Shown: positions 15,860-25,070, numbered from the stretch's first letter. The stretch is DNA of 56,090 nucleotides from an uncultured Bacteroides sp. (GCA_949288715.1 CASELH010000042.1:1-56090), one strand, 5' to 3'. The notes: generated from the letters alone by a model not told the origin. Numbers and translations are program-made.

Positions 15860-16840
15860 TTACTTCAGGTCCTTCAGTTCCCAGCCCAAGGCACTGGCGC
15901 CTAATACGGCGGCATCAGAATCTTTCAGCTCGGACATCAGCAGCTTGGTCTTGCCTTTGAAGATGGGCAACACGTTCTCGTCGATGGAGCGCTGGATGGG
16001 CTTGAAGATGTAGTCGCCCGACTTGGCGAGCCCGCCAAACAAGATGATGGCTTCGGGGCTGGAGAAGGCAATAAAGTCTGCCAAGGCCTCGCCCAGGATG
16101 TTGCCCGTAAATTCAAAGATGTCTTGCGCCAGCTTGTCGCCCTTCACGGCAGCGTCATACACGTCTTTCGAGGTGATGGACTCGGCGGGAATGGCGCGCA
16201 GCAGGCTCTCCTCGGTGCGGGCAGCGAGGAACTCGCGTGCCGTGCGGGCAACGCCTGTGGCGGAGCAGTACGTCTCCAGGCAGCCGTGGCGGCCGCAGCC
16301 GCAGAGGCGTCCGTTTTCGCGGCGCATGATGACGTGGCCCAACTCGCCGGCAAAGCCGTCGTGGCCATACACCATCTGTCCGTTGATAACGATGCCGCTA
16401 CCTACGCCTGTGCCCAGGGTTATCATGATGAAGTCTTTCATGCCGCGGGCGGCGCCGTAAGTCATCTCGCCGATGGCGGCGGCGTTGGCGTCGTTGGTCA
16501 GCGCGGTGGGGATGCCCAGGCGTTCCTCGAACATAGCTGCCAAGGGCACGATGCCTTTCCACGGCAGGTTGGGGGCAAACTCAATGGTGCCGCTGTAATA
16601 GTTGCCGTTGGGGGCGCCGATGCCGATACCTTTTATCTTATCAGTCCCGCCATTGGCCACAATCAGGGGCAAGAGGTTCTTGCACACTTCGTCCACATAG
16701 TCTTCTGCCTGCTCGTAAGCGCCTGTCTTAATAGAACTGGATGCAATGATGGTGCCACGTGCATCTACTATACCAAAGACGGTATTCGTACCGCCTATAT
16801 CAATGCCCACTACATAGGGCTTTTCCATGTTTGAGTTCAT
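15860..16840 (-). CDS. ROK family sugar kinase (probable glucokinase)
   Basis: A 326-residue cytosolic kinase. The phosphate-binding loop DIGGTN is at 14-19, the sugar-binding region has LTNDANAAAIGEMTYGA and LGTGVGSGIVINGQ, the ROK signature includes ELGHVIM, and the zinc site is CGCGRHGCLE. All catalytic features of a ROK glucokinase (ATP-dependent glucose to glucose-6-phosphate) are present. There is no DNA-binding domain, so it is an enzyme and not a NagC/XylR repressor. The exact sugar cannot be proven; N-acetylmannosamine or fructose kinases of the ROK group are alternatives. An alternative start at Met5 is possible. It is transcribed alone with its own terminator. Confidence 0.88.
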   Translation of the reverse strand: MNSNMEKPYVVGIDIGGTNTVFGIVDARGTIIASSSIKTGAYEQAEDYVDEVCKNLLPLIVANGGTDKIKGIGIGAPNGNYYSGTIEFAPNLPWKGIVPLAAMFEERLGIPTALTNDANAAAIGEMTYGAARGMKDFIMITLGTGVGSGIVINGQMVYGHDGFAGELGHVIMRRENGRLCGCGRHGCLETYCSATGVARTAREFLAARTEESLLRAIPAESITSKDVYDAAVKGDKLAQDIFEFTGNILGEALADFIAFSSPEAIILFGGLAKSGDYIFKPIQRSIDENVLPIFKGKTKLLMSELKDSDAAVLGASALGWELKDLK

Positions 16841-17011
16841 GATATTGTAGTTTGTTTTAATGGGTTATTAAATGATGGTTACAAAAATCACAAAGAAAAA
16901 CGACACTGCAAAATCTTTTTGAAAAAAACTTCGCTTCTATTGCAACTTTTTGATACATTCGTGCGTCTAATGATACAAAACAAGATTTGTAACGCATAAA
17001 CAGGAAGAGCT

Positions 17012-17728
17012 GTGATACTACTAAAAGACATCAACAAGACCTACAACAACGGCGCGCCCCTACATGTGCTGAAGGGCATAAACCTGCACATAGACAAGGG
17101 GGAATTCGTATCCATCATGGGTGCCTCGGGCTCGGGGAAATCTACCCTGCTGAACATTCTGGGCATACTGGACAACTATGACACGGGGGAGTACTACCTG
17201 AACGGCAAACTGATAAAGAACCTCAGCGAGAACAAGGCTGCCGAGTACCGCAACCGCATGATAGGATTCATATTCCAGTCGTTCAACCTCATTTCGTTCA
17301 AAGACGCCATGGAGAACGTGGCCCTGCCGCTGTTCTACCAAGGGGTGGGACGGCGCAAGCGCAATGTCCTGGCCATGGAGTACCTGGACAAGCTGGGGCT
17401 GAAGGACTGGGCGCACCACATGCCCAACGAAATGAGCGGCGGGCAGAAGCAGCGCGTGGCCATAGCCCGAGCACTCATCACGCAGCCGCAAATCATTCTT
17501 GCCGACGAGCCCACGGGCGCCCTGGACAGCAAGACGTCGGTAGAGGTGATGCAGATACTGAAAGACCTGCACCAGACGGGCATGACCATCGTGGTGGTGA
17601 CGCACGAAAGCGGCGTGGCCAACCAGACGGACAAGATAATCCACATTAAAGACGGAGTGATAGGCAGCATCGAGGAGAACCTGAAGCACGACGCCTCGCC
17701 CTTCGGGCAAAACGGGCTGATGAAATGA
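17012..17728 (+). CDS. ABC exporter ATPase (MacB/LolD type)
   Basis: A 238-residue ATPase starting with GTG. Walker A is GASGSGKST (37-45), the family-specific stretch IGFIFQSFNLI contains the Q-loop, the signature is MSGGQKQRVAIARAL and Walker B is IILADEPTGALDS. The DEPTGALDS loop and the length are diagnostic of the MacB/LolD group. It opens a five-gene plus-strand operon, followed by two MacB-like permeases, a membrane-fusion protein and a TolC-type channel, so it should power an efflux or export pump. The nucleotide-binding domain is a separate protein here, unlike the fused MacB of Escherichia coli. Confidence 0.92.
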   Translation: MILLKDINKTYNNGAPLHVLKGINLHIDKGEFVSIMGASGSGKSTLLNILGILDNYDTGEYYLNGKLIKNLSENKAAEYRNRMIGFIFQSFNLISFKDAMENVALPLFYQGVGRRKRNVLAMEYLDKLGLKDWAHHMPNEMSGGQKQRVAIARALITQPQIILADEPTGALDSKTSVEVMQILKDLHQTGMTIVVVTHESGVANQTDKIIHIKDGVIGSIEENLKHDASPFGQNGLMK

Positions 17729-17767
17729 CACTATCCCTCGTTCCTCATTCTTAATTCTTCATTTTTT

Positions 17768-19027
17768 ATGATTGACCTTTGGCAAGAAATTTACGGAACC
17801 ATCCGGCGCAACAAGCTCCGCACGTTCCTCACGGGCTTTGCCGTGGCATGGGGCATCTTCATGCTCATCGTACTGCTGGGCGCCGGCAACGGGCTTATAC
17901 ACGCTTTCGAGCAAAACACCTCGCAGAGCGCGCTGAACTCCATACGGGTATTTCCGGGATGGACCACCAAACCCTACGACGGCCTGCAGGAGGGCCGCTA
18001 CGTGCAGCTGGACAACCGCGATGTGGACGACACGGGCACACTGTTCACCGAGCATGTGCTCGAGGCAGGCGCCACCGTGTCGCAAGGCGGGCTCGACATC
18101 AGCTACGGGGGCGAATACGTCAACCTGTCGCTGCTGGGGGTGTACCCCAACTACAAGGAGGTAGAGGCGGTGAAGACCTACACGGGCCGCTTCATCAACC
18201 AGACCGACCTGAAGGAGCGCCGCAAGGTGATAGTGCTGCACCGCAAGTCGGCCGACGTGCTGTTCGGCAAGGCGCACACCGACCCGCTGGGCAAGTTTGT
18301 CAACGTGGGCGGAGTGGCCTACCAGGTGGTGGGCACCTTTACCGACCAGGGCAACATGGAGCCCAGCGAGGCTTACGTGCCCTTCTCCACCCTACAGACC
18401 ATATATAATAAAGGAAACAAGCTGAACAGCATCATCTTCACCACGCAGGGCCTAACCGATGAAGAGAGCAACGAGGCCTTTGAAGAAGGCTACCGCCGCG
18501 TGATAGCCGCCAACCACCGCTTCGACCCTGAGGACGACGGCGCCATCTGGCTGTGGAACCGCTTCACCAGCTACCTGCAGACGCAGAACGCCATGGCCAT
18601 ACTGCGCACGGCCATCTGGGTGATAGGCATCTTCACGCTGCTGAGCGGCATTGTGGGCGTGAGCAACATCATGCTCATCACCGTGAGGGAGCGCACGCAC
18701 GAGTTCGGCATACGCAAGGCGCTGGGCGCCAAGCCGCGCAGCATACTGTGGCTCATCATCGTGGAGAGCGTCACCATCACCACGGTGTTTGGCTACGTAG
18801 GGCTGGTGGCGGGCATCGGGGCCACGGAGTGGATGAACGCCGCCTTCGGCAGCCAGACGGTGGACGCGGGCATGTTTGAGGCGCAGATGTTCAGCGACCC
18901 CACGGTGGACCTGGGCATTGCCGTGCAGGCCACGCTGACGCTCATCATTGCCGGCACGCTGGCGGGCTTCTTCCCCGCCCGGAAGGCCACCAGGATACGG
19001 CCCATCGAGGCCTTGAGGGCAGATTAA
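17768..19027 (+). CDS. MacB-like ABC permease, first copy
   Basis: A 419-residue permease with the MacB/FtsX layout. One membrane helix lies near the N-terminus (LRTFLTGFAVAWGIFMLIVL), then a large periplasmic domain of ~240 residues, then three C-terminal helices. The conserved motif VSNIMLITVRERTHEFGIRKALGAKPRSIL lies between the second and third helices, and the C-terminus is GFFPARKATRIRPIEALRAD. It presumably forms a heterodimer with the next permease. It starts 39 bp after the ATPase gene; the gap contains a short GAATTAA-type repeat. Confidence 0.9.
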   Translation: MIDLWQEIYGTIRRNKLRTFLTGFAVAWGIFMLIVLLGAGNGLIHAFEQNTSQSALNSIRVFPGWTTKPYDGLQEGRYVQLDNRDVDDTGTLFTEHVLEAGATVSQGGLDISYGGEYVNLSLLGVYPNYKEVEAVKTYTGRFINQTDLKERRKVIVLHRKSADVLFGKAHTDPLGKFVNVGGVAYQVVGTFTDQGNMEPSEAYVPFSTLQTIYNKGNKLNSIIFTTQGLTDEESNEAFEEGYRRVIAANHRFDPEDDGAIWLWNRFTSYLQTQNAMAILRTAIWVIGIFTLLSGIVGVSNIMLITVRERTHEFGIRKALGAKPRSILWLIIVESVTITTVFGYVGLVAGIGATEWMNAAFGSQTVDAGMFEAQMFSDPTVDLGIAVQATLTLIIAGTLAGFFPARKATRIRPIEALRAD

Positions 19028-19056
19028 CACAATCACGGACAGAACCGATAAGCATT

Positions 19057-20298
19057 ATGAAAATAGACAGAGACACACTGGAGGAGATACTCGTCACCAT
19101 CACCCGCAACAAGACGCGCAGCCTGCTCACGGCGTTCGGCGTGTTCTGGGGCATCTTCATGCTCATTGCGCTGATAGGGGGCGGACAAGGGATGCAGCAG
19201 GAGCTGCAGCACGAGTTTGAAGGCTTTGCCACCAATTCGGGCTTCCTGATATCGAACAGCACCAGCATGCCCTACAAGGGCTTCAAGAAAGGCCGCTGGT
19301 GGGATGTGGACGTAGACGACGTGGAGCGCGTACGCCAGGTGCCCGGCGTGGAAGTGGCCACCCCCAGCACGGCCATGTGGGGCAAGACGGCCTCGTACGG
19401 GGGCAACAAGTACGAGTGCTCCGTCAAGGGCCTCTACCCCGAGTACGAGCGGATAGAGCACCAGGAGATGGCCTACGGCCGCTTCATCAACGACGTGGAC
19501 ATACGCGAGGCGCGCAAGGTGTGCGTCATAGGCAAGCGCGTGTACGAAAGCCTCTTCAAGCCGGGCGAAGACCCCTGCGGGCAGTATGTGCAGGTGGACA
19601 GCGTGTACTACCGCGTGGTGGGCATGTGCGCCAGCGAGGGCAACGTCAACATACAGGGGCAGGCATCGGAGGCCGTCACCCTGCCCTACACCACGATGAA
19701 GAACGTGTACAACCTGGGCGACAAGGTGCAGGTGGTGTGCTTCACCATGAAGCCGGGCTATAAGGTGAAAGACGTGCAACCCGAGGTGGAACGCCGCGTC
19801 AAGGCCGCCCACTACATCCACCCCGACGACCCGCAGGCCGTGATGCTGCTCAACCTGGAGGCCATGTTCAGCATGATGGACAACCTGCTTACCGGCACCC
19901 GCCTGCTGGCCTGGCTCGTGGGGCTGGGCACGCTGCTGGCCGGGGCCATAGGGGTGAGCAACATCATGATGGTCACCGTGAAGGAGCGCACGGTGGAGAT
20001 AGGCATCCGCCGTGCCATCGGGGCAAGGCCGCGCGACATATTGCAGCAGATTATGTCCGAAAGCATCGTGCTCACCACCGTGGCCGGACTGGCGGGCATC
20101 TCGTTCGGCGTATTCGTGCTGAACGTGCTGGAGACGGCCGTCAACCCGCCCGGCGTGGTGGAGACGCACTACCAAGTGTCCTTCGGCCTGGCCATAGGCA
20201 CCTGCCTGCTGCTCGTGGCCCTGGGCGTATTGGCCGGGCTGGCCCCTGCCTACCGCGCCATGGCCATCAAGCCGATAGACGCCATACGCGACGAGTGA
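19057..20298 (+). CDS. MacB-like ABC permease, second copy
   Basis: A 413-residue paralogue of the preceding permease with the same layout: an N-terminal helix (RSLLTAFGVFWGIFMLIALIG), a periplasmic domain and three C-terminal helices. The motif VSNIMMVTVKERTVEIGIRRAIGARPRDIL and the ending LAPAYRAMAIKPIDAIRDE are present. Two consecutive MacB-like permeases with a separate ATPase imply a heterodimeric transporter. The gene is followed by a repeat-filled gap of 115 bp before the adaptor gene. Confidence 0.9.
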   Translation: MKIDRDTLEEILVTITRNKTRSLLTAFGVFWGIFMLIALIGGGQGMQQELQHEFEGFATNSGFLISNSTSMPYKGFKKGRWWDVDVDDVERVRQVPGVEVATPSTAMWGKTASYGGNKYECSVKGLYPEYERIEHQEMAYGRFINDVDIREARKVCVIGKRVYESLFKPGEDPCGQYVQVDSVYYRVVGMCASEGNVNIQGQASEAVTLPYTTMKNVYNLGDKVQVVCFTMKPGYKVKDVQPEVERRVKAAHYIHPDDPQAVMLLNLEAMFSMMDNLLTGTRLLAWLVGLGTLLAGAIGVSNIMMVTVKERTVEIGIRRAIGARPRDILQQIMSESIVLTTVAGLAGISFGVFVLNVLETAVNPPGVVETHYQVSFGLAIGTCLLLVALGVLAGLAPAYRAMAIKPIDAIRDE

Positions 20299-20303
20299 AG
20301 GGC

Positions 20304-20372
20304 CATTACCCGCTCGGGTAACAGACAGTTTCCTATTCGGGGAACAGACCGTTTACTATACGGAAAACAGAC
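20304..20372. repeat. 23-bp tandem array inside the efflux operon (3 units)
   Basis: Three 23-bp units (20304-20326, 20327-20349, 20350-20372) each end in AACAGAC, at 20320, 20343 and 20366. Unit 1 contains the palindrome TTACCC-GCTC-GGGTAA. Unit 2 keeps pairing with changed bases (TTTCC facing GGGAA). Unit 3 has largely lost it. The array sits between the second permease and the adaptor gene of one operon. Confidence 0.75.
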
Positions 20373-20413
20373 AAAGACATAAAAAGGAAACAAACAATAA
20401 ACACTATACGACA

Positions 20414-21508
20414 ATGAAAAAGTACCTGAAGTATGCAGTGCTTGTCCTCGTGGCAGGCCTGTTCATCTGGACCTTCGTGTTCCTGTGGCAAAAATCGAGG
20501 CCCGAAGTCACGACCTATCAAGTGGTGTCGCCCACCGTGGCCGACCTGGAGAAAACCACCGTCATCACCGGCAAAGTGGAGCCGAGGGACGAGGTGAAAA
20601 TCAAGCCCCAGATATCGGGCATCATCGACGTGCTCTACAAAGACGCCGGGCAGATGGTGAAGAAGAACGAGGTCATCGCCAAGGTGAAAGTCATCCCCGA
20701 ACTGGGCACCCTGAACTCGGCAGAGAGCCGCCTGCGCCTGGCCGAAATCAACGGGCGGCAGGCCGAGACCGACTTTGCCCGCCTGCAGGAACTCTATGCC
20801 GACAGCCTCATCAGCGCCGAAGAGTACGAGCAGGGCGAAGTGGCCGTGAAGCAGGCAAGAGAAGAGATACAAGCCGCTGCCGACAATCTGCAGATTGTGA
20901 AGGAAGGCATTACGCAGAACAGCGCCGCCTACAGCAGCACCCTCATCCGCAGCACCATCGACGGGCTGATACTGGACGTGCCCATCAAGGTGGGTAACTC
21001 CGTCATCATGGCCAACACCATGAACGATGGCACCACCATCGCCACCGTGGCCGACATGAGCGACCTCATCTTCCGCGGCAACATCGACGAGACCGAGGTG
21101 GGCCGCGTGCGCGAAGGCATGCCCGTGAAGCTCACCATCGGCGCCCTGCAGAACTACACCTTCGAGGCGCAGATAGAGTACATCGCCCCCAAGGCCACGG
21201 AAGAGAACGGCGCCAACCAGTTTGAAATGAAGGCTGCCGTCACGGTGCCCGACACCGTCACCATACGCAGCGGCTACTCGGCCAACGCCGAGATTGTGCT
21301 GGAGCGGGCAAAGGGAGCCCTCAGCGTGCCCGAAAGCACCGTCGAATTCCAGGGCGACAGCACCTTTGTGTACGTGCTGACCGACAGCGTGCCCCAACAA
21401 CACTTCCGCCGCCAACCCGTAGAAGTAGGCATGAGCGACGGCATCAACATCGTGATACGCAGCGGGCTGACGCTGGCCGACCGCATACGTGGCGCCGAGC
21501 AAGAGTAA
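20414..21508 (+). CDS. Periplasmic adaptor (HlyD/MacA family)
   Basis: A 364-residue membrane-fusion protein. An N-terminal membrane anchor (about residues 5-27) is followed by a split lipoyl domain (TVITGKVEPRDEVKIKPQISGIIDVLYKDAGQMVKKNEVIAKVK), an alpha-hairpin (roughly 95-165), the returning lipoyl half (STLIRSTIDGLILDVPIKVGNSVI) and beta-barrel regions ending in VGMSDGINIVIRSGLTLADRI. Such adaptors link an inner-membrane ABC pump to an outer-membrane channel. The order ATPase, permease, permease, adaptor, channel makes a complete tripartite machine. Confidence 0.92.
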   Translation: MKKYLKYAVLVLVAGLFIWTFVFLWQKSRPEVTTYQVVSPTVADLEKTTVITGKVEPRDEVKIKPQISGIIDVLYKDAGQMVKKNEVIAKVKVIPELGTLNSAESRLRLAEINGRQAETDFARLQELYADSLISAEEYEQGEVAVKQAREEIQAAADNLQIVKEGITQNSAAYSSTLIRSTIDGLILDVPIKVGNSVIMANTMNDGTTIATVADMSDLIFRGNIDETEVGRVREGMPVKLTIGALQNYTFEAQIEYIAPKATEENGANQFEMKAAVTVPDTVTIRSGYSANAEIVLERAKGALSVPESTVEFQGDSTFVYVLTDSVPQQHFRRQPVEVGMSDGINIVIRSGLTLADRIRGAEQE

Positions 21509-21542
21509 CCGTATAACCCCTTGACTTTATAACAGACATAGC

Positions 21543-22877
21543 ATGAAACCCTTTTACTACCTGATACTTGCCGCATGTGCCACCGGCGGAGCGCATGCAC
21601 AGGCGCAAGAGCCCTGGTCGCTGCGCCGCTGCATAGACTATGCCATAGAGCACAACATCAACATCCGGCAAAGCGACAACGCCGCCAAGCAAAGCGAAAT
21701 AGAAGTGAACACGGCCAAATGGGCGCGCCTGCCCAACCTGAACGGCTCGGCCAACCAGAGCTGGAACTGGGGACGCACGCAGACCGCCGTGCCCGATGAG
21801 GATACGGGCGACTACTCCACCGTCTACGTCAACACCAGCAGCAACGGCACCAACCTGTCGCTCAGCACCAGCATCCCCCTGTTCACCGGCCTGCAGCTGC
21901 CCAACCAGTATGCCCTGGCCAAGCTGAACCTGAAGGCCGCCGTGGCCGACCTGGAAAAGGCCAAGGAAGACATCAGCATCAACATTGCCTCGGCCTACCT
22001 GCAAGTGCTGTTCAACCAGGAGCTGCGCGACGTGGCGCAAGGCCAGGTGGAGCTGAGCCACGAGCAATGCGCCCGCATCGAGCGCCTGGCGCAGATGGGC
22101 AAGGCTTCGGCCGCCGAGGTGGCGGATGCACGCTCGCGCGTGGCGCAAGACCAAATGACCCTGGTGCAGACGGACAACGACTACCACCTGTCGCTGCTCG
22201 ACCTGGCGCAACTCATCGAGCTGGACAGCCCCGAAGGCTTCGTGCTCGAAGCGCCCCAAGACTCGCTGCAGCTGCAACTGCTTACCAACCCCGAAGACAT
22301 CTACAACGCGGCGCTGCTGAGCAAGCCGGCCATACAGGCCGCGCAATACAGGCTGGAGGGCAGCAAGCACAGCATCCGCATTGCCCAAAGCGGGTATTAC
22401 CCCCAGCTGAGCCTGTCGGGCAGCCTGGGCACCAGCTATTACTCCACCATCAACCGCACCTTCAGCCAGCAGATGAGCGACAACTTCAACAAGTACGTGG
22501 GCATCAGCCTCAGCGTGCCCCTGTTCAACCGCCTGGCCACCCGCAACCAGGTGCGCGCCGCCCGCCTGCAACGCGAAAACTACGCCCTGCAGCTGGACGA
22601 CGCCAAGAAGACATTGTACAAGGAGATACAGCAGGCATGGTACAACGCCACCGCCTCGCAGGCCAAGTACACCAGCAGCCACGCCGCCATGCTGGCCAGC
22701 GCGGAATCCTTCCAACTGATGGCACGGAAGTATGAAGGCGGTAAGGCCAACGCCGTGGAGTACAACGAAGCCAAGCAAAACCTGATGAAGGCGCAAAGCG
22801 ACGAGCTGCAGGCCAAGTACGAGTACCTGTTCCGCACGAAGATTCTGGACTTCTACCAGGGCATCCCCTTAGAGTAG
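21543..22877 (+). CDS. TolC-family outer membrane channel
   Basis: A 444-residue secreted protein with a signal peptide (MKPFYYLILAACATGGAHAQAQ). It has two outer-membrane-efflux-protein repeats: the first starts WSLRRCIDYAIEHNINIRQSDNAAKQSEIEV and carries the long helix LEKAKEDISINIASAYLQVLFNQELRDVAQGQVELS; the second starts YNAALLSKPAIQAAQYRLEGSKHSIRIAQSGYYPQLSLSGSLG and ends VEYNEAKQNLMKAQSDELQAKYEYLF. It trimerises into the outer-membrane duct of the pump encoded upstream. Its last 9 bp overlap the convergent cvfB gene. Confidence 0.92.
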   Translation: MKPFYYLILAACATGGAHAQAQEPWSLRRCIDYAIEHNINIRQSDNAAKQSEIEVNTAKWARLPNLNGSANQSWNWGRTQTAVPDEDTGDYSTVYVNTSSNGTNLSLSTSIPLFTGLQLPNQYALAKLNLKAAVADLEKAKEDISINIASAYLQVLFNQELRDVAQGQVELSHEQCARIERLAQMGKASAAEVADARSRVAQDQMTLVQTDNDYHLSLLDLAQLIELDSPEGFVLEAPQDSLQLQLLTNPEDIYNAALLSKPAIQAAQYRLEGSKHSIRIAQSGYYPQLSLSGSLGTSYYSTINRTFSQQMSDNFNKYVGISLSVPLFNRLATRNQVRAARLQRENYALQLDDAKKTLYKEIQQAWYNATASQAKYTSSHAAMLASAESFQLMARKYEGGKANAVEYNEAKQNLMKAQSDELQAKYEYLFRTKILDFYQGIPLE

Positions 22878-23705
22878 GCGGATGCCGTCGGCCTCCAGGC
22901 GGATGAGGCGGCGTTTGTAAAGGTCGCCCACCGCCTGCTTGAAGGTCTTCTTGCTCACGCCGAAAGCGGCATAGATTTCCTCCGCCGGGCTCTTGTCGGT
23001 CAGCTGTATGCGGCCCTGGTTGCGGCGGATGTATTCCAACAACTCTTCCGAAAAGTCCGTCACCTTGCCACGGCCTTCGCGCTGCAGGGCCAGGTCTATC
23101 TTGCCGTCGGGGCGCACTTGCCTGACGTAGGCCTGCGCCTTGTCGCCCACCCGCAGGGGCCGGAACACCTGGTTTTCGAACAGCAGGCCGGCATAGCGGT
23201 TGTCCACAATCACCTTATAGCCCAAGTCGGTGCGCTTCCACACCAATACATCGACCTCGTCTCCGGAGTGGAAAGGCGGCTGCTCGTCCACGGCGAGGTA
23301 GCGCTCTACCTTGGCCGAGGCCACGATGCGGTAGCTCTCTTCATCCAGGTGCACGTGCACCACATAACTGCGGCCCACCTCCATGCGCTCGCGCTGCTCG
23401 CGGAAGGGGACGAAGAGGTCCTTCATCAGCCCCCAGTCTAGGAAAGCGCCGTATTGGTTGACCCATGCCACGCGCAGGCAGGCAAAGTCGCCCACTTGCG
23501 CCAGCGGCTGCTGCGTGGTGGCCACCAGCCGCTCTTCATTGTCGAGGTAGAGAAAGACGTTCAGCTCGTCGCCCACCTCGCACCCTTGGGGCACGTAGCG
23601 CGCCGGGAGTAGGATGCGCCCCTCCTCGCCGCCATCCAGGAACATGCCGAAATCCACCTTCTTCACCACTTTCAAGATATTGAATCTTCCTAATGCTATA
23701 GCCAT
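22869..23705 (-). CDS. cvfB: S1-like RNA-binding regulator (CvfB family)
   Basis: About 278 residues from the start chosen at 23705 (MAIALGRFNILKVVKKVDFG). An upstream in-frame extension to 23783 would be translated partly from the 22-bp tandem repeat and is rejected. The protein is an array of S1-like OB folds (VDFGMFLDGGEEGRILLPARYV, VNQYGAFLDWGLMKDLFVPFREQ, YAGLLFENQVFRPLRVGDKAQAYVRQVRPDGKIDLAL) with a C-terminal winged helix (DKSPAEEIYAAFGVSKKTFKQAVGDLYKRRLI). This is the CvfB/YitL layout. Staphylococcal CvfB affects virulence gene expression through RNA binding; the role in Bacteroidota is not known. Confidence 0.87.
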   Translation of the reverse strand: MAIALGRFNILKVVKKVDFGMFLDGGEEGRILLPARYVPQGCEVGDELNVFLYLDNEERLVATTQQPLAQVGDFACLRVAWVNQYGAFLDWGLMKDLFVPFREQRERMEVGRSYVVHVHLDEESYRIVASAKVERYLAVDEQPPFHSGDEVDVLVWKRTDLGYKVIVDNRYAGLLFENQVFRPLRVGDKAQAYVRQVRPDGKIDLALQREGRGKVTDFSEELLEYIRRNQGRIQLTDKSPAEEIYAAFGVSKKTFKQAVGDLYKRRLIRLEADGIRLL

Positions 23706-23746
23706 ATCCGTAACATTGATTTCGGCTACAAATATAGCGAAAAAAA

Positions 23747-23834
23747 GCGTAGTACAGCCACCGACCGGGCGTAGTATCGCCACCGACCAAGCGTAGTATC
23801 GCTACCGACCGGGCGTAGTATCGCCAGCAAATGC
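23747..23834. repeat. 22-bp array between cvfB and mdh (4 units)
   Basis: GCGTAGTA starts at 23747, 23769, 23791 and 23813, exactly 22 bp apart; the rest of the unit is close to TCGCCACCGACCGG. Units 2 and 4 contain GGCG-TAGTAT-CGCC, and unit 3 contains AGCG-TAGTAT-CGCT, a paired change that keeps the dyad. Unit 1 is degenerate. It lies between divergent genes. Confidence 0.85.
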
Positions 23835-23909
23835 CTTAACTTACATCAAAAACACGGGGCTTTGTCAAAATATAACAGTTGCAGGTGCACAACTTTGGCG
23901 AGAAAGGAC

Positions 23910-23917
23910 TATCTTTG
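23910..23917 (+). promoter_or_regulatory. -7 element for mdh
   Basis: TATCTTTG fits TAnnTTTG and lies about 55 bp before the mdh ATG. TTTG motifs upstream are at 12 bp and beyond, not at the usual distance. Confidence 0.5.
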
Positions 23918-23971
23918 TGGCACGCTAAAAAGAATACATATTTATATTACTCACTTTAAACTTCTAAAATT

Positions 23972-24973
23972 ATGGAATTTCTGACTAATGAGAAGTTGAC
24001 CATCGTCGGCGCAGCCGGCATGATTGGTTCCAACATGGCACAAACTGCCATCATGATGCACCTTACCCCGAACATCTGCCTGTACGACCCCTACGGCCCG
24101 GGCTTGGAAGGTGTGGCAGAGGAAATGTTCCACTGCGGCTTCGAAGGAGTAAACCTGACTTTCACTTCCGACATCAAGGAAGCGCTGACAGATGCCAAAT
24201 ATGTCGTATCTTCCGGTGGCGCCGCCCGCAAGGCCGGCATGACCCGCGAAGACCTGCTGAAGGGCAACGCCGCCATTGCCGAAGAGTTCGGCAAGAACAT
24301 CAAGGCCTATTGCCCGGACGTTAAGCACGTTGTCGTTATCTTCAACCCCGCCGACATCACCGGCTTGATTACCCTGCTCTACTCCGGCTTGAAACCCAGC
24401 CAGGTAACTACGCTGGCCGGTCTGGACAGCACCCGCCTGCGCAGCGAGCTGGCCAAGCACTTCAAGATGTGCCCGGACAAGATTCAGAACTGCCGCACCT
24501 ACGGCGGCCACGGCGAGCAGATGGCTGTATTCGCCTCTACCGCTACCGTGGACGGCAAACCGCTGACCGACATTATCGGCACGCCCGAACTGACCAAGGA
24601 ACAGTGGGCTGAAATCCAGCAAAAGGTTATCAAGGGCGGTTCCAACATCATCAACTTGCGTGGCCGCTCCTCTTTCCAAAGCCCGGCTTACGTATCCATC
24701 GAGATGATTGCCGCAGCCATGGGTGGCAAGCCCTTCAACTGGCCTGCTGGCCGCTACTGCTCGTTCAAGGGCTTCGACCACATCATGATGGCCATGGAAG
24801 TTACCATCACGAAGAACGGCTGCGCTTACGAAGAAGTAATCGGCACCCCCGAAGAGATGGAAGACCTGAAGAAGAGCTACGGCCACCTCTGCTCGCTGCG
24901 CGACGAGGTTATCGCCATGGGCGTGCTTCCTCCCGTTGACCAGTGGCACAGCATCAACCCGAACATCGACTGA
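23972..24973 (+). CDS. mdh: Malate dehydrogenase
   Basis: A 333-residue NAD-dependent dehydrogenase of the lactate/malate family. The nucleotide-binding loop GAAGMIG is at 13-19, Asp39 fits the NAD-ribose site, the mobile substrate loop is RKAGMTREDL, and NPAD, LDSTRLRSELA and the catalytic histidine loop GGHGEQM follow. It interconverts malate and oxaloacetate; in anaerobic Bacteroides it serves the reductive branch from oxaloacetate through malate and fumarate to succinate. It stands alone with its own TAnnTTTG element and a strong terminator. Confidence 0.94.
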   Translation: MEFLTNEKLTIVGAAGMIGSNMAQTAIMMHLTPNICLYDPYGPGLEGVAEEMFHCGFEGVNLTFTSDIKEALTDAKYVVSSGGAARKAGMTREDLLKGNAAIAEEFGKNIKAYCPDVKHVVVIFNPADITGLITLLYSGLKPSQVTTLAGLDSTRLRSELAKHFKMCPDKIQNCRTYGGHGEQMAVFASTATVDGKPLTDIIGTPELTKEQWAEIQQKVIKGGSNIINLRGRSSFQSPAYVSIEMIAAAMGGKPFNWPAGRYCSFKGFDHIMMAMEVTITKNGCAYEEVIGTPEEMEDLKKSYGHLCSLRDEVIAMGVLPPVDQWHSINPNID

Positions 24974-25034
24974 TGAGCGCACATACCGGCAATCTCCCCT
25001 CCCCCACGGGCAAAAAAGGAGGTTGCCGACAAGC

Positions 25035-25070
25035 AAAAAAGAGCTTTCCTGCACGGGGAAGCTCTTTTTT
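25035..25070 (+). terminator. Rho-independent terminator after mdh
   Basis: A stem AAAAAAGAGCTTTCC / GGGGAAGCTCTTTTTT with loop TGCAC is followed by the T run on the plus strand, 61 bp after the mdh stop. Its A/T symmetry would let it work in both directions. Confidence 0.9.

Noticed and set aside
23706-23783. N-terminal extension of the CvfB-like protein
   Set aside because: The extra residues are partly encoded by the 22-bp tandem array and precede the conserved start MAIALGRFNIL.
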